In this document: piece after piece, positions 9,486-18,968 of the stretch
Numbering within the stretch: the first letter of the stretch is position 1
Layout of the letters: the number at the start of each line of letters is the position of its first letter
Assembly (NCBI GenBank): GCA_022447545.1
Contig: JAKVBI010000004.1
Coordinates: 1-64,000, forward strand
Direction of reading: 5' to 3'
DNA from: Myxococcota bacterium
Lineage (GTDB): Bacteria; Myxococcota_A; UBA9160; SMWR01
DNA: 64,000 nucleotides
Translations under genes and position numbers: made by a program
Notes under the pieces: model-generated
Databases searched by the model: none
What the model was told of the DNA's origin: nothing
The model's input: the letters and a program-made list of their open reading frames with translations, nothing else

Positions 9486-11396
9486 TCAACCGAGATGGTA
9501 GTCGGCGAGATCCGGGCTCCGAGTCATGTCCCAATAGTCGTACATCTTCCAGGGCACGTTGGTGATCACTCGACCCTCGCGGTTGTTGTAATAGCTCCTC
9601 ACCCGCGGGTGTCTCCAGACCATTTTCTCGAGTTCGGCATCCAGTCGCACGTTGTATTCGTCGTGCACCTCTTTGCGACAATCCAGCGAGCGATGGCCAT
9701 TTTCGATCATCGCACGCAGACACCCCATGATGTAGGTGGTCTGGCACTCGAGCATGTAAATCACGCTACCGACGACGGGGTTCGTATTCGGCCCGTACAT
9801 GCAGAAGAGGTTGGGAAAATCGGGGATCGTGATTCCCAAATAGGCCCGAGGATTCTCCCCCTCCTCCCAACGCTCCTGTAGCACCGCTCCGTCGCGACCG
9901 GTGATCTGCATGGGCCACAGAAACTTGCCCGCGTGGAAGCCCGTTGCGAGGACCAGTACATCCAGCGGGTGCTCCACGCCATCGGTCGTAACTACGCCAT
10001 TGGCCGTCACTTCGCGAATCCCATCAGTCACGAGATCGACATGTTCACGGGTAAGGGTTCGGTACCAACCGTTGTCGAGCAGTGGACGTTTTCCCAGCGG
10101 TGGATAGTCCGGGATGCACTTACTCATGAGGTCCTCGTCCCCTCCGAGTTGATCCGTGATATAGGCAACCGCTGCTGATCGAAAGGCGTCATTGGCTGGC
10201 CCGATCGAGCGATCCGAATCGTGCCAGTCCGGATCGATGCGAAAGACCGGGTAAACGCGATCCGCACCAGTCCAGAACAGGAGAAACCGGTACCAGCCGT
10301 GGTAGTAGGGAACGTGGCGCAACAGCCATCTGAATTCACGGCTGACTGTACGGCGATAGCTGGCGTTGAATGAGGCCCAGTGCGCTGCTCGCTGGAAGAT
10401 GGTGAGACGCGAAACGCTTTCCGCCAGAACCGGAACGAACTGCATGGCACTCGCACCTGTTCCGATCACCCCCACGCGCTTTCCGTCGAACTGAACGTCG
10501 TGCTCCCATCGTGACGAGTGAAAGCTAGGCCCCTGAAAAGAATCCAACCCGTCGATGGCGGGAAACTGCGGCCGATTGAGCATACCGACGGCACTGATGA
10601 GAGCGTTGGCCGTAAGGATTTCTTCGCCACCACCTTCACGGCGCACTCGAACACGCCACTGCGAACTGGACTCGTCATAGTTCGCTTCGATCACCTCGGT
10701 ATTCAACTGAACCCGGCGGTGAATCCCATGCTTACGCGCACAGCCATCGATGTAGGCCTCGAGTTCATCGCGACGCGAAAAGAAATTCGACCAATCGGGG
10801 TTGGGCTCAAAGGAGTAGGAGTAAAAATGGTTGGGAACGTCCACGCGAAGGTCGGGGTAGCTGTTCTCATACCAGGTGCCGCCCACGGAATCGTTCTTCT
10901 CGCAGATCGTGTAGGGGATCCCGGCCTGCTCCAACCGGACGGCGGCGCAAATACCTCCGAATCCAGCCCCGATGATCAACACGTGAAAGTCCTCCAGAAC
11001 GGCTGAGGACGGTGACTGCTCCCACTGGAAACGCCGGGGGTCAGGCTCTGCCAGGGCTGCTTCCTCGATGGCGAGGGGCACATACTCCGACGGAACCGAC
11101 TCACCCGCACACCAGTTCATCATTTCGTGCAGTTGCTCCGTCGTCGGGAGCGGAGGGGGCGCCGCCTCCTTGTCCCGGTACGCCTTGAGCACTTCGAAAG
11201 CCAGCGCGCGAATAGCGACCTGATCCTCGGAGGACAGGTTGCCATCCACTGCGCCCATCATCCCCACACTCGGCGGAGAAAAGCGCTTCAACAGACCGAA
11301 ATCACCTGTCAGTTGCACGATGGCCGGCAGCAGAGCCGGAAGATTGGCGCTCTCAAGAGTTTCAGCCAGGGTCGCGTCGTCGGCGGGGATAGTCAT
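9486..11396 (-). CDS. Flavin-containing monooxygenase (Baeyer-Villiger-like)
   Basis: About 636 residues. After an N-terminal extension of about 130 residues comes the FAD motif LIIGAGFGGICAAVRLEQAG, then FQGPSFHSSRWE, which fits the FxGxxxHxxxW part of the Baeyer-Villiger fingerprint but has Glu where Pro or Asp is usual. VGVIGTGASAMQ is the NADPH motif. Enzymes of this class insert oxygen into ketones. The ATG at 11396 is preferred over upstream in-frame codons because the preceding residues look non-coding. Confidence 0.85.
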   Translation of the reverse strand: MTIPADDATLAETLESANLPALLPAIVQLTGDFGLLKRFSPPSVGMMGAVDGNLSSEDQVAIRALAFEVLKAYRDKEAAPPPLPTTEQLHEMMNWCAGESVPSEYVPLAIEEAALAEPDPRRFQWEQSPSSAVLEDFHVLIIGAGFGGICAAVRLEQAGIPYTICEKNDSVGGTWYENSYPDLRVDVPNHFYSYSFEPNPDWSNFFSRRDELEAYIDGCARKHGIHRRVQLNTEVIEANYDESSSQWRVRVRREGGGEEILTANALISAVGMLNRPQFPAIDGLDSFQGPSFHSSRWEHDVQFDGKRVGVIGTGASAMQFVPVLAESVSRLTIFQRAAHWASFNASYRRTVSREFRWLLRHVPYYHGWYRFLLFWTGADRVYPVFRIDPDWHDSDRSIGPANDAFRSAAVAYITDQLGGDEDLMSKCIPDYPPLGKRPLLDNGWYRTLTREHVDLVTDGIREVTANGVVTTDGVEHPLDVLVLATGFHAGKFLWPMQITGRDGAVLQERWEEGENPRAYLGITIPDFPNLFCMYGPNTNPVVGSVIYMLECQTTYIMGCLRAMIENGHRSLDCRKEVHDEYNVRLDAELEKMVWRHPRVRSYYNNREGRVITNVPWKMYDYWDMTRSPDLADYHLG

Positions 11397-11602
11397 GCGG
11401 GCATCGTACCTCTCACGCGCCTCAAGTCCCAGTGGGAACCGCTGGAAGCCTGAAACTGGAAAACTTCGCGCCCCTCCAAACGAACTGGCTCTTCGTAATG
11501 CCCCCCTCGCCAGAGTAAGATGCAGCCCGAGCACAGAGCCGACGAGCGCGGCCTCGAACCAAGGCTTCGACCTTGCAACACGCGCCCCTCGAGAGGAGAC
11601 CC

Positions 11603-12475
11603 ATGCAGAAATTCGCGATTGGATTGCTCATTGGAATCGCGTTGGCGACCGTTGGGCACACCAAAGAAATCGAGTTCCTCAACGGCGACAAGATCGACGC
11701 CAAAGTCGTCGAACAGAACGAGAAGGAGATTGTGGTCGAGCATCCACAACTCGGACGACTGGTCATTCCAAGGTCCGCCCTCAAACCACCCGTCAAACCC
11801 AACCCCGGCTTGTTTGGAACACAATTCCTGAAGGGTTGGAAGCGGAATCTGGGTCTCGGAATGTCTGGGTCGAGCGGAAACAGCACCGATGCAAGCTTCA
11901 ACGCCTCCCTAGCAACGTCCAGATCGGCCAAGACATTTCGGGGAAACTTCACCAGTGCATTTTTCTTTGCGAGTCAGGACAGTCAAACCACAACCAATGA
12001 ATTCTTCGCCGACTATCAGCACAATTTTCTCCTGACCGACTCCAAGTTCTTCATCTTTGCCCAGGGTCGATACCAATACGATCAATTCCAGGCCTGGCTT
12101 CATCGCATATCGAGCAGTGTGGGCGTGGGTTACGACTTCGTAAAGAACTCGAAATTGAAGGTGAGTGGCGACTTCGGTGCTGGTTTTTCACGGACCTGGG
12201 GAACAGAAAGGCAGTGGCGCCCCGAGGGCGTCCTGGGACTCAAATTGAGCTGGAAGCCACTCAAGGGGCACGAATTCCTCGCCGACTCGACCTACTTCCC
12301 TGACTTCGACGACCTCCCCGAATTTCGCGTGCTCAGCAACGCCACCTATTCGGTGGCGATCGCTGGGTTGAAGGGATTGGGCGTGATGGTAGGCCTGAAA
12401 AATGAATACGATTCCAGGCAACCGGACAGAAACAACAACCTGAAGTACTTCGGGAACCTGGTATACGACTTCTGA
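11603..12475 (+). CDS. DUF481 (YdiY-like) outer-membrane protein
   Basis: 290 residues with a signal peptide (QKFAIGLLIGIALATVGHT). A short domain follows (EIEFLNGDKIDAKVVEQNEK...VIPRSAL), then alternating beta strands ending in NLVYDF, a final aromatic residue as in outer-membrane barrels. This is the DUF481 pattern of salt-inducible barrel proteins. The ATG has GAGGAG upstream. It transcribes in the same direction as the UGSC unit, 121 bp before it. Confidence 0.78.
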   Translation: MQKFAIGLLIGIALATVGHTKEIEFLNGDKIDAKVVEQNEKEIVVEHPQLGRLVIPRSALKPPVKPNPGLFGTQFLKGWKRNLGLGMSGSSGNSTDASFNASLATSRSAKTFRGNFTSAFFFASQDSQTTTNEFFADYQHNFLLTDSKFFIFAQGRYQYDQFQAWLHRISSSVGVGYDFVKNSKLKVSGDFGAGFSRTWGTERQWRPEGVLGLKLSWKPLKGHEFLADSTYFPDFDDLPEFRVLSNATYSVAIAGLKGLGVMVGLKNEYDSRQPDRNNNLKYFGNLVYDF

Positions 12476-12596
12476 TTCGAAAACGAGCCGGCAGCCGGAA
12501 AAATTGCGGGCTCCGTACGGTTGAAACTCCAAAAGCTCAACGTTTGACCACTCACGTCCCCATCGACTAGGCTCTTCTTTGCGGAAGGGCCATCTC

Positions 12597-13709
12597 GTGA
12601 AGCCGATCGCCTCGAGACATTTCGAAGTCGCCGATTTCGACGATGCCCTCGATCTTTACTATCGAAATGGGTGGACGGACGGCCTCCCCATCGTCCCGCC
12701 GACCGAGGAGAAAGTTTCCCAATTCCTCGAAGCCGTCGGCCGCGAACCCGACGAGATCATTGCGGACTACTACACCTATCGGCGGGTCGTCACACTCGAG
12801 AAGGTGGCCATCAATGCGGTAATGGCCGGCTGCCTTCCCGAATATTTCCCGGTGGTCCTCGCCATCGTGGAAGCGATCGCCCACGAGGAAGGTGGACTTC
12901 ACGGCGGCAATGCCTCCACCGGTGGCATGGCACTGGGCTTCGTCGTCAATGGCCCCATCCGCAAACAGATCGACATGAACTTCCGGGGCAACACCCTGGG
13001 ACCGGGCAACCGCGCGAACTCAACCATCGGACGCGCGGTACGCCTTTGCCAGATCAACGCCATGGGCGCGGTGCCGGGTAACGGAAACCAACCCCTACCG
13101 GACCGAGAGATCCTGGATCGCTCGACTTTGGGACAACCGGCCAAATATGCGGGATATCACATGGCCGAGAACGAAGACGATTTCCCAACCCTCCAACCAT
13201 TGCACGTAGAGCTCGGATTCAAGCGAGACCAAAACGTAGTCACGGTCTTCCCCACCTGCGGGCACATCCAGATCTCGGCACACGAAGACCACGGTGCCGA
13301 TGCCATCGTAGACACCCTCGCCCACTACCTGGTGGGAGCCGGAAAACTCGCCAAGTCCTTCTGCGCCATCGCCATCCCCCCAGAAGCAGCCGAACACTTC
13401 GTCCGCGACGGCTGGGACAAATCCGACATCCGCAAGGCACTTTACGAGCGCGCGAGCCGAAGCGTGGCGTGGGCGAAGCGCGAGGGCTGGGTCTCGAGTG
13501 CGGGCCCCATCGACGCCAGAGGGGGCGAGGCCTCGACTGAAGACGAACTCGAGAGCATCTCGGTAGCCGCCAGCCCCGACGACATCCTGCTGATCATCGC
13601 GGGAGGACCGGCAGGAGCCTTCCTCCACGCCTTCCTCCCCTATGCGGGCAGCTACCGTTCAAAAGTGATCCAACCTTCCCAACTTCTCGCAACAGGAGAC
13701 TTGTCATGA
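12597..13709 (+). CDS. Unknown protein, operon partner of the UGSC selenoprotein
   Basis: About 370 residues, no signal peptide or membrane segment. I do not recognise an enzyme family. Conspicuous blocks are GWTDGLPIVPPT near residue 25, a Gly/Asn-rich central stretch (LHGGNASTGGMALGF, then RGNTLGPGNRANSTIGRA), PTCGHIQISAHED, and a C-terminal IIAGGPAGAFLHAFLPYAG. The GTG start has GGAAGG 8 bases upstream; an in-frame TTG at 12579 is an alternative. Its stop overlaps the selenoprotein start as ATGA, so the two are translationally coupled and probably act together. Confidence 0.75.
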   Translation: MKPIASRHFEVADFDDALDLYYRNGWTDGLPIVPPTEEKVSQFLEAVGREPDEIIADYYTYRRVVTLEKVAINAVMAGCLPEYFPVVLAIVEAIAHEEGGLHGGNASTGGMALGFVVNGPIRKQIDMNFRGNTLGPGNRANSTIGRAVRLCQINAMGAVPGNGNQPLPDREILDRSTLGQPAKYAGYHMAENEDDFPTLQPLHVELGFKRDQNVVTVFPTCGHIQISAHEDHGADAIVDTLAHYLVGAGKLAKSFCAIAIPPEAAEHFVRDGWDKSDIRKALYERASRSVAWAKREGWVSSAGPIDARGGEASTEDELESISVAASPDDILLIIAGGPAGAFLHAFLPYAGSYRSKVIQPSQLLATGDLS

Positions 13710-14251
13710 CCCGTGGAGAGAAACTCAGAGTCCTCGACCCGGTCGGGGATCTCGCAATGGTGAACCTGAAACCAGCTCCGCGATTGGAGACACTAGACGG
13801 CAAGGTGATTGGACTCTACGGAAACAACAAGCTCAATGCCGAAGAACTCCTCGACAGGGTTCAGGAGTTGTTGACGAACCGCCACCAGATCAAGAGTTTC
13901 GTCCGAGGCAACTACAGCGCGGGCAAGGTGCACAAGCGTGAGGAATGGTCGGGCATCGACCAATGCGACGCCATCATCTTGACCCACGGGGATTGAGGAG
14001 CCTGTTCGTCGAGCGGTCTGCTCAACCAGGTAGAACTAGAGAAATTTGGAATCCCCGCGATGCTGATTGCCACGGACAAGTTCCTGGCGGCCTGTAAGAC
14101 CATGGCGCGAATTGGAGGCATCCCCGACATCCAATGGGCGGTCGTCGCTCACCCGTTGGGTAGTGCGACGGACGACGAACTCCTCGAGCGTGCGCATTCG
14201 GCCGTGGAGCAGTTCGAGAACATCATCCTGAAGAAATCGGAAACTGACTGA
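13706..14251 (+). CDS. UGSC-family selenoprotein, UGA read as Sec97
   Basis: 181 residues when TGA at 13994-13996 is decoded as selenocysteine. The frame continues on both sides of it with protein-like sequence: IGLYGNNKLNAEELL and DAIILTHGD before, then Sec-GAC-SSSGLL and IPAMLIATDKF after. The Sec-Gly-Ala-Cys motif matches the UGSC selenoprotein family known from marine metagenomes, with Ala in place of Ser. The Sec..Cys spacing suggests a redox active site. A SECIS-like hairpin sits at the right distance. Plain annotation would call two short fragments. The biochemical role of the family is not known to me. Confidence 0.88.
13994..14023 (+). promoter_or_regulatory. Bacterial SECIS element of the UGSC gene
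   Basis: UGA (13994-13996), 18 nt, then loop GGTCT (14015-14019) closed by GAGC (14011-14014) and GCTC (14020-14023). The 18-nt spacing and GGUCU loop are the same as I recall for the E. coli fdhF SECIS, which SelB recognises. The lower stem is imperfect. Confidence 0.8.
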
Positions 14252-14262
14252 GAACGACGCCG

Positions 14263-14676
14263 ATGGACATGAGCACCGCATTCTCCATCACGAATCGTTT
14301 GCTCGCAGTCGTGTTCGTCGTTGGAGCCTTGGCACAAACGAACGACCCAGACCCTGCTCTCTGGGTTGCCATCTATCTTCTGGCCGCTTTGGCCTGTGGC
14401 ATCGCGGTGCGAAAAGAACGCCACTGGGCAACCGCGCTCTCGTTGGCAGTCATTGCCTTGGTGTGGGGCGTCTCTCTACTGCCTCAACTAATCGAAACGG
14501 GTGCTCCGTTCGGCCAGATCGCCCAGTCCATGTCCGCGGAATCACCGGGGATCGAATTCCTTCGCGAGGTACTGGGGTTGCTGATTATCGCGGCGTGGAT
14601 GACGGTGTTGGCCCTACGCGGCCGCCGAAATGCATTCCGTGAGACCTCACTGGCACCCGAGCGAAATTGCGACTAG
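14263..14676 (+). CDS. TMEM220-like small membrane protein
   Basis: 137 residues with four hydrophobic segments (about 8-26, 31-47, 55-75 and 98-118). PDPALWVAIYLLAALAC matches the transmembrane family 220 pattern, whose function is unknown. It starts 11 bp after the selenoprotein stop on the same strand and may be the third gene of that unit. Confidence 0.7.
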   Translation: MDMSTAFSITNRLLAVVFVVGALAQTNDPDPALWVAIYLLAALACGIAVRKERHWATALSLAVIALVWGVSLLPQLIETGAPFGQIAQSMSAESPGIEFLREVLGLLIIAAWMTVLALRGRRNAFRETSLAPERNCD

Positions 14677-14726
14677 GCGGAAGATCTCCCGATCGACGCA
14701 TTTCCCAGACCGCGTTACCCTGAATC

Positions 14727-15614
14727 GTGGCGATGGGTACCGTGGCGTTTTGTGGTTTGGGAATGATGGGGGCGGGCATGGCCCAATGCCTGCGGACCGC
14801 AGGTCATACCGTCCGGGTATGGAATCGAACCGCCGAAAAAGCGGTGGCTCTCGTCAATGCAGGTTGCACGCTCGCTGCAAGCCCACGCGAAGCTGCCGAG
14901 ACCGCTGACGTCGCCATCTCGATGGTCGCGGACGATGAAGCCAGTCGAGCCATCTGGCAGGGCCCCACAGGCTTGTTAGCTGGCATGCAACCCGGCGCAT
15001 TTGCCATCGAGTGTTCCACCTTGTCGCATGCTTGGGTTCTGGAACTCTCCCGGCAGGCCCACGAAAAAGGCCTCGTCTACCTGGATTGTCCGGTGACCGG
15101 CCTGCCCGACGCGGCCGAGAAGGGAGCGCTGACACTGCTCGTGGGCGGGCGGGACGATGACATCGATCGAGCGCACGAATTCCTGCACCCTCTGTCCAGG
15201 CAGGTCGTGAGGTTCGGGCCCGTCGGTTCTGGAACCGCCTACAAACTCATCGTCAACCTGCTCGGTTCCGTGGAGATTGCAGCCACCGCCGAGGCCATGG
15301 AAACGGCGCGCCGAGCGGGCCTCGACCTGTCTCGGGTCGCCGAGGCCATCGCCAGCGGACCCGCGGGGTCGTTTCACGTCGGACGTCACGCACGCATCAT
15401 GGCGGCTGAGTCCCACGCCGAGAACCTGGCCTTCACAACGAACCTCCGGCGCAAGGACACCCGCTACGGCGTTGAATTGTCTCGCGACCTGGGCGTCTCA
15501 TCTCCCCTGGGAGCTCTGACCCTGAAACAATTCAACCGCACTTCGGAATTGGGCTTCGGGAATCAAAACGAAAGCCATGTGCTCGATGCGGTACGAGACC
15601 AGAGCAGACGTTGA
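14727..15614 (+). CDS. 3-hydroxyisobutyrate dehydrogenase-family oxidoreductase
   Basis: 295 residues. N-terminal NAD(P) motif FCGLGMMGAGMAQCL, substrate-loop signature VYLDCPVTGLPDAAEKG (a variant of the usual DAPVSGG), and a catalytic Lys in GTAYKLIVNLLGS. The family reduces or oxidises beta-hydroxyacids and related compounds. The start is GTG at 14727, with an in-frame ATG at 14733 as alternative. Confidence 0.83.
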   Translation: MAMGTVAFCGLGMMGAGMAQCLRTAGHTVRVWNRTAEKAVALVNAGCTLAASPREAAETADVAISMVADDEASRAIWQGPTGLLAGMQPGAFAIECSTLSHAWVLELSRQAHEKGLVYLDCPVTGLPDAAEKGALTLLVGGRDDDIDRAHEFLHPLSRQVVRFGPVGSGTAYKLIVNLLGSVEIAATAEAMETARRAGLDLSRVAEAIASGPAGSFHVGRHARIMAAESHAENLAFTTNLRRKDTRYGVELSRDLGVSSPLGALTLKQFNRTSELGFGNQNESHVLDAVRDQSRR

Positions 15615-15783
15615 AACTCCATCTTTTCTGCCTGGACGGTCACTTGTCAGCGTCCGCTACTCTTCTACCGCCAAGCAGGGGAATTATGAAACCGGGGATG
15701 CCTGGGCACCAACTTCGATCATGCATTGATGGAAGCGTGCCGGTCACCGGGGACTCGAGATCTCGATCGTTGGAGAATCCACC

Positions 15784-17658
15784 GTGAGCGAATCGAGGGC
15801 AGAACTCGAAAAAGAGTTCAGCACAGACGATTCGGGGGGGAGCCCCCGATCGGACCTCATCCCTCGGCCATCCTCATGGCTCCTGCCCACACTGTCGACC
15901 CTCTACTTCTTCCTCCTGGCATGGCTCCCCAAACACGTCCACTACAGGCTCGTAGACGTCGCCTTGATCGTTGGCTGCTACGCGCTGCTGTCCTTTGCGA
16001 TCTATTTCGCCACAGCCTTCCTTCTGCGCCTGGGACGCAGCTGGGGATTGCTTGGAGCGCTCTCTTTCGGCGTGGCTGCCGCTTGGCAGATTCGCGAGGA
16101 AACGGACCACCTTGGAAATGGGCTCCACTTGGCCTTTGCCATTGTCGCGATGACGGGCCTGTATTGGATCGCGAGCATCCGAGTCGGAGCCCAGCGCATC
16201 ACATCGGGGCGCAGTGCATTGCTCTCGATGGCATCGGTTGGCCTTTTGATCGTTCTGCTGGTGACGTCATTCTCATGGTCGAACTCCTTCCGCTGGCACC
16301 TGCTGCGCCACAACCGGATCTTTGGGACGCCCGCCTATCACGCTCTGGCAAAACCGGTCCCGGCGGTTCGGCAGGACCTGTTCCGAGGAGACCACATCCA
16401 GCCCGCGAAGGGTCAAGGCGTCCACCTTGATACCTCGAACACCCAGCCACCCAACATCATTTTCGTACTCGCCGATACTCTGCGTGCCGATGCACTCTCA
16501 GCCTACGGTGGAGACCCAAGCTGGATGCCTGAGACCAACGCCTTCGCTGCCAACAGCATCGTATTTAGTGACGTCATGGCCAACGCTTCGTGGACCAAGG
16601 CATCGATGGCATCGATGTTCACCGGTCTGATGCCCGAAGAGCACGGTGCACTGGACCGCGGCAATCGCTTGCCGGAAGCCCACCACACCCTCGCAGAGGT
16701 TTTGCAGGATGGGGGTTACGAAACGGCTGCCTTCGTGACGAACTACGCCGCCGTGGGGTCGGACGCCGGCTTCGACCAGGGCTTCGAGACCTTCCGAGAG
16801 CTCCAAAGCCCAGAGGCCTACCTGAGGGCGGAAGAGGTCAACGAGGAGGTCTTCGAGTGGCTCGACGAACGCATGAATGCGGACGAAGCAGCTCGAGCCA
16901 AAAAGCCTCTGTTCTTGTACATCCACTACCTGGACCCTCACCTTCCGTATCTCAGCGGTGGCACCCGCGCACCAGACAACGTCACGGAGGGTTGGCAGAA
17001 CTACGAACGCGAGTTGTCCTACCTCGACGCCTCGATCGGTAGCCTGACGGAACAGATCCGAGAGATCCTGCCGGGTGAGACCATCATTTTCTTCATCTCG
17101 GACCACGGAGAAGAATTCGGCGAACACGCCGAATCGGGCCACGGTGGTTCCCTCTACCCCGAGGTCATGCACCTCCCAGCGGTACTGCAAGCCCCGTCTC
17201 TTCATTCGGGTGCCATCGATGGACGACTGGAAGGCCGAGACTTTTTCGATTTGCTTCTTCGCCTCGCCCGAAATGAGCCCCTCGACCTCAACCAATGGGT
17301 GGAAGAACGTTCGAGCCTCCGACAGGGCACCCGCTACGCATCGACCTACCTGACCAGTCCGGCAGGGATCCACCGCCCCTACCAAACCCATGTATGCACC
17401 CAGAGTGTCGAAGCCGGCGATTCCCTGTTCATCTGGTCGGGTTACGGCGATACCGTCGAGTTCTATGACACTCGAAGTGATCCCGAACTCACTCGCAATC
17501 TGGCTCATTCCAAGAACGACGAAATCAAGATGCTGAGATCGCGGATGAGAACGCTCATGCCCCGCTGGGCTCTCCTCGAGCCCCTTTCGGAATCCGATCA
17601 CACCCTTGAGATGCTGAAGGCCCTGGGGTATGTGGACGCGGACGAAGAGGCTCGCTGA
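15784..17658 (+). CDS. Membrane-anchored sulfatase-like hydrolase
   Basis: 624 residues. Five hydrophobic segments (about 32-48, 56-80, 86-101, 113-130, 145-163) precede a periplasmic AlkP-fold domain beginning at PPNIIFVLADTLRADALS. Further motifs: SWTKASMASMFTG, where the formylglycine Cys/Ser of true sulfatases is replaced by Thr, and FFISDHGEEFGEH. A Thr nucleophile points to phospho-transfer or phosphodiester chemistry (LtaS or EptA-like logic) rather than sulfate-ester hydrolysis; this is inference. The start is GTG. Confidence 0.8.
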   Translation: MSESRAELEKEFSTDDSGGSPRSDLIPRPSSWLLPTLSTLYFFLLAWLPKHVHYRLVDVALIVGCYALLSFAIYFATAFLLRLGRSWGLLGALSFGVAAAWQIREETDHLGNGLHLAFAIVAMTGLYWIASIRVGAQRITSGRSALLSMASVGLLIVLLVTSFSWSNSFRWHLLRHNRIFGTPAYHALAKPVPAVRQDLFRGDHIQPAKGQGVHLDTSNTQPPNIIFVLADTLRADALSAYGGDPSWMPETNAFAANSIVFSDVMANASWTKASMASMFTGLMPEEHGALDRGNRLPEAHHTLAEVLQDGGYETAAFVTNYAAVGSDAGFDQGFETFRELQSPEAYLRAEEVNEEVFEWLDERMNADEAARAKKPLFLYIHYLDPHLPYLSGGTRAPDNVTEGWQNYERELSYLDASIGSLTEQIREILPGETIIFFISDHGEEFGEHAESGHGGSLYPEVMHLPAVLQAPSLHSGAIDGRLEGRDFFDLLLRLARNEPLDLNQWVEERSSLRQGTRYASTYLTSPAGIHRPYQTHVCTQSVEAGDSLFIWSGYGDTVEFYDTRSDPELTRNLAHSKNDEIKMLRSRMRTLMPRWALLEPLSESDHTLEMLKALGYVDADEEAR

Positions 17659-17674
17659 CTCCGAGTCCATTCGC

Positions 17675-17739
17675 GATTGGAAGCCGGGATTGGAAGCCGC
17701 GGTTGGAAGCCGCGATTGGAAGCCGCGATTGGAAGCCGG
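17675..17739 (+). repeat. Five tandem 13-bp repeats
   Basis: Five uninterrupted copies of a 13-bp unit, consensus GATTGGAAGCCGC (variants in the second and last bases), start 17 bp after the sulfatase stop. They lie between that gene and the downstream oxidoreductase. Confidence 0.9.
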
Positions 17740-17843
17740 GTTCGTGGCCTCGACGAGGCGACAGCCAAGCGGTCTTATCGAAAACAGGCACTCCCCGGCG
17801 CTATGATGATCCGAGTTTCCAAAGCAGGAGAAGGGGTACTCAA

Positions 17844-18881
17844 ATGAACGCCGTCAATCGCCAATGGCTGCTGGCCTCGAGGCCTGTGGGAATGATCAAT
17901 GAGAGCAACTTCGAATATCGCGAAGCCGAGGTCCCCAGCCCCGGCCCTGGCGAGATGCTCGTGCGCAACCTCTACCTCTCGTTCGACCCCGCCCAGCGCG
18001 GCTGGACCCTGGACCGTGCCAGTTACGTTCCTCCCGTGCAGATTGGCGAACCCATGCGAGCCGGAGCCATCGGACAGGTGATCGAATCGAACCATCCGGA
18101 TTTCTCCACCGGAGCCATCGTGCAGGGAACATTCGGCTGGCAGGACTATGCGGTGGTCGGTAGCGGCGGACCGATTTCCCCCATGCCGGTTCCACCGGGT
18201 GTCCCGCTCACGCTTCCCCTGGGTGCCCTCGGAATCACGGGACTCACGGCCTACTTTGGACTCCTGGATCTGGGGGAACCGAAAGAAGGCGAGACCGTCG
18301 TCATCTCAGGCGCCGCCGGTGCCACCGGCTCGGTCGCCGGTCAGATCGCGAAATTGCAGGGCTGCCGGGTGATCGGCATCGCTGGAGGTCCGAAGAAATG
18401 CGCTTGGCTCACCGAACAAGCTGGGTTCGATGCGGCCATTGACTACAAATCCGAAAATCTCGATACGCGTTTGCGTGAACTCTGCCCATCCGGAGTCGAC
18501 GTCTTCTTCGACAACGTGGGCGGGAGTACGCTCGAGACCGTTCTCGGCCTCATCGCGCAGAACGCCCGGATCGTTTTGTGCGGAGGGATCTCAGGCTACA
18601 ACGAGGTCGAGCCACCTCCGGGCCCCCGAAACATCATGAATCTGGTCATCATGCGTGGTCGAATGGAAGGCTTCATCGTGCTCGACTATGCGAACCGATA
18701 TTCCGAAGGAATCACAAAACTCGCCGAGTGGGTGATGGGCGGAAAGATCGTCTACCTGGAAGACATTCAGGAAGGGTTCGAGAACATCCCCAAGACGCTT
18801 CAACGGCTCTACCTGGGGCAGAATTTCGGCAAACAGATTCTCAAGATCACCGACCCTCCCCTCGAAATTCCTGGAAGCTAG
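17844..18881 (+). CDS. NADP-dependent MDR-family oxidoreductase (CurA/PTGR-like)
   Basis: 345 residues. It has the medium-chain reductase layout without catalytic zinc ligands: SFDPAQRGW near the N-terminus, LGITGLTAYFGL, then the cofactor motif VISGAAGATGSVAGQIAK. Leukotriene B4 12-hydroxydehydrogenase/curcumin reductase relatives reduce enone double bonds with NADPH. The ATG has AGGAGAAGGGG upstream, which decides the start over the open frame running back to 17703. Confidence 0.87.
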   Translation: MNAVNRQWLLASRPVGMINESNFEYREAEVPSPGPGEMLVRNLYLSFDPAQRGWTLDRASYVPPVQIGEPMRAGAIGQVIESNHPDFSTGAIVQGTFGWQDYAVVGSGGPISPMPVPPGVPLTLPLGALGITGLTAYFGLLDLGEPKEGETVVISGAAGATGSVAGQIAKLQGCRVIGIAGGPKKCAWLTEQAGFDAAIDYKSENLDTRLRELCPSGVDVFFDNVGGSTLETVLGLIAQNARIVLCGGISGYNEVEPPPGPRNIMNLVIMRGRMEGFIVLDYANRYSEGITKLAEWVMGGKIVYLEDIQEGFENIPKTLQRLYLGQNFGKQILKITDPPLEIPGS

Positions 18882-18904
18882 CGGCGGAGCACTCGCCCAG
18901 TGAC

Positions 18905-18958
18905 GGATCCCATGCACAATGGGTCCAACCCAGAATCCCAGAATTGAGCCGGGCTCAA
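18905..18958. terminator. Two hairpins between convergent genes
   Basis: Hairpin one (18905-18926) pairs CCCAT with ATGGG plus GGA with TCC across a one-base bulge. Hairpin two (18944-18958) is TTGAGCC-G-GGCTCAA. They fill the gap between the MDR gene and the convergent diiron-protein gene. No T-run is seen. Confidence 0.5.
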
Positions 18959-18968
18959 GCGGATTTCC

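Noticed and set aside
13994-14059. TGA in the UGSC gene as a nonsense mutation or true stop
   Set aside because: The same frame continues with a conserved Sec-x-x-Cys motif and a GGUCU SECIS hairpin at the expected distance, so recoding explains it better.
17675-17739. CRISPR array
   Set aside because: The 13-bp units are directly adjacent, with no spacers and no cas genes.
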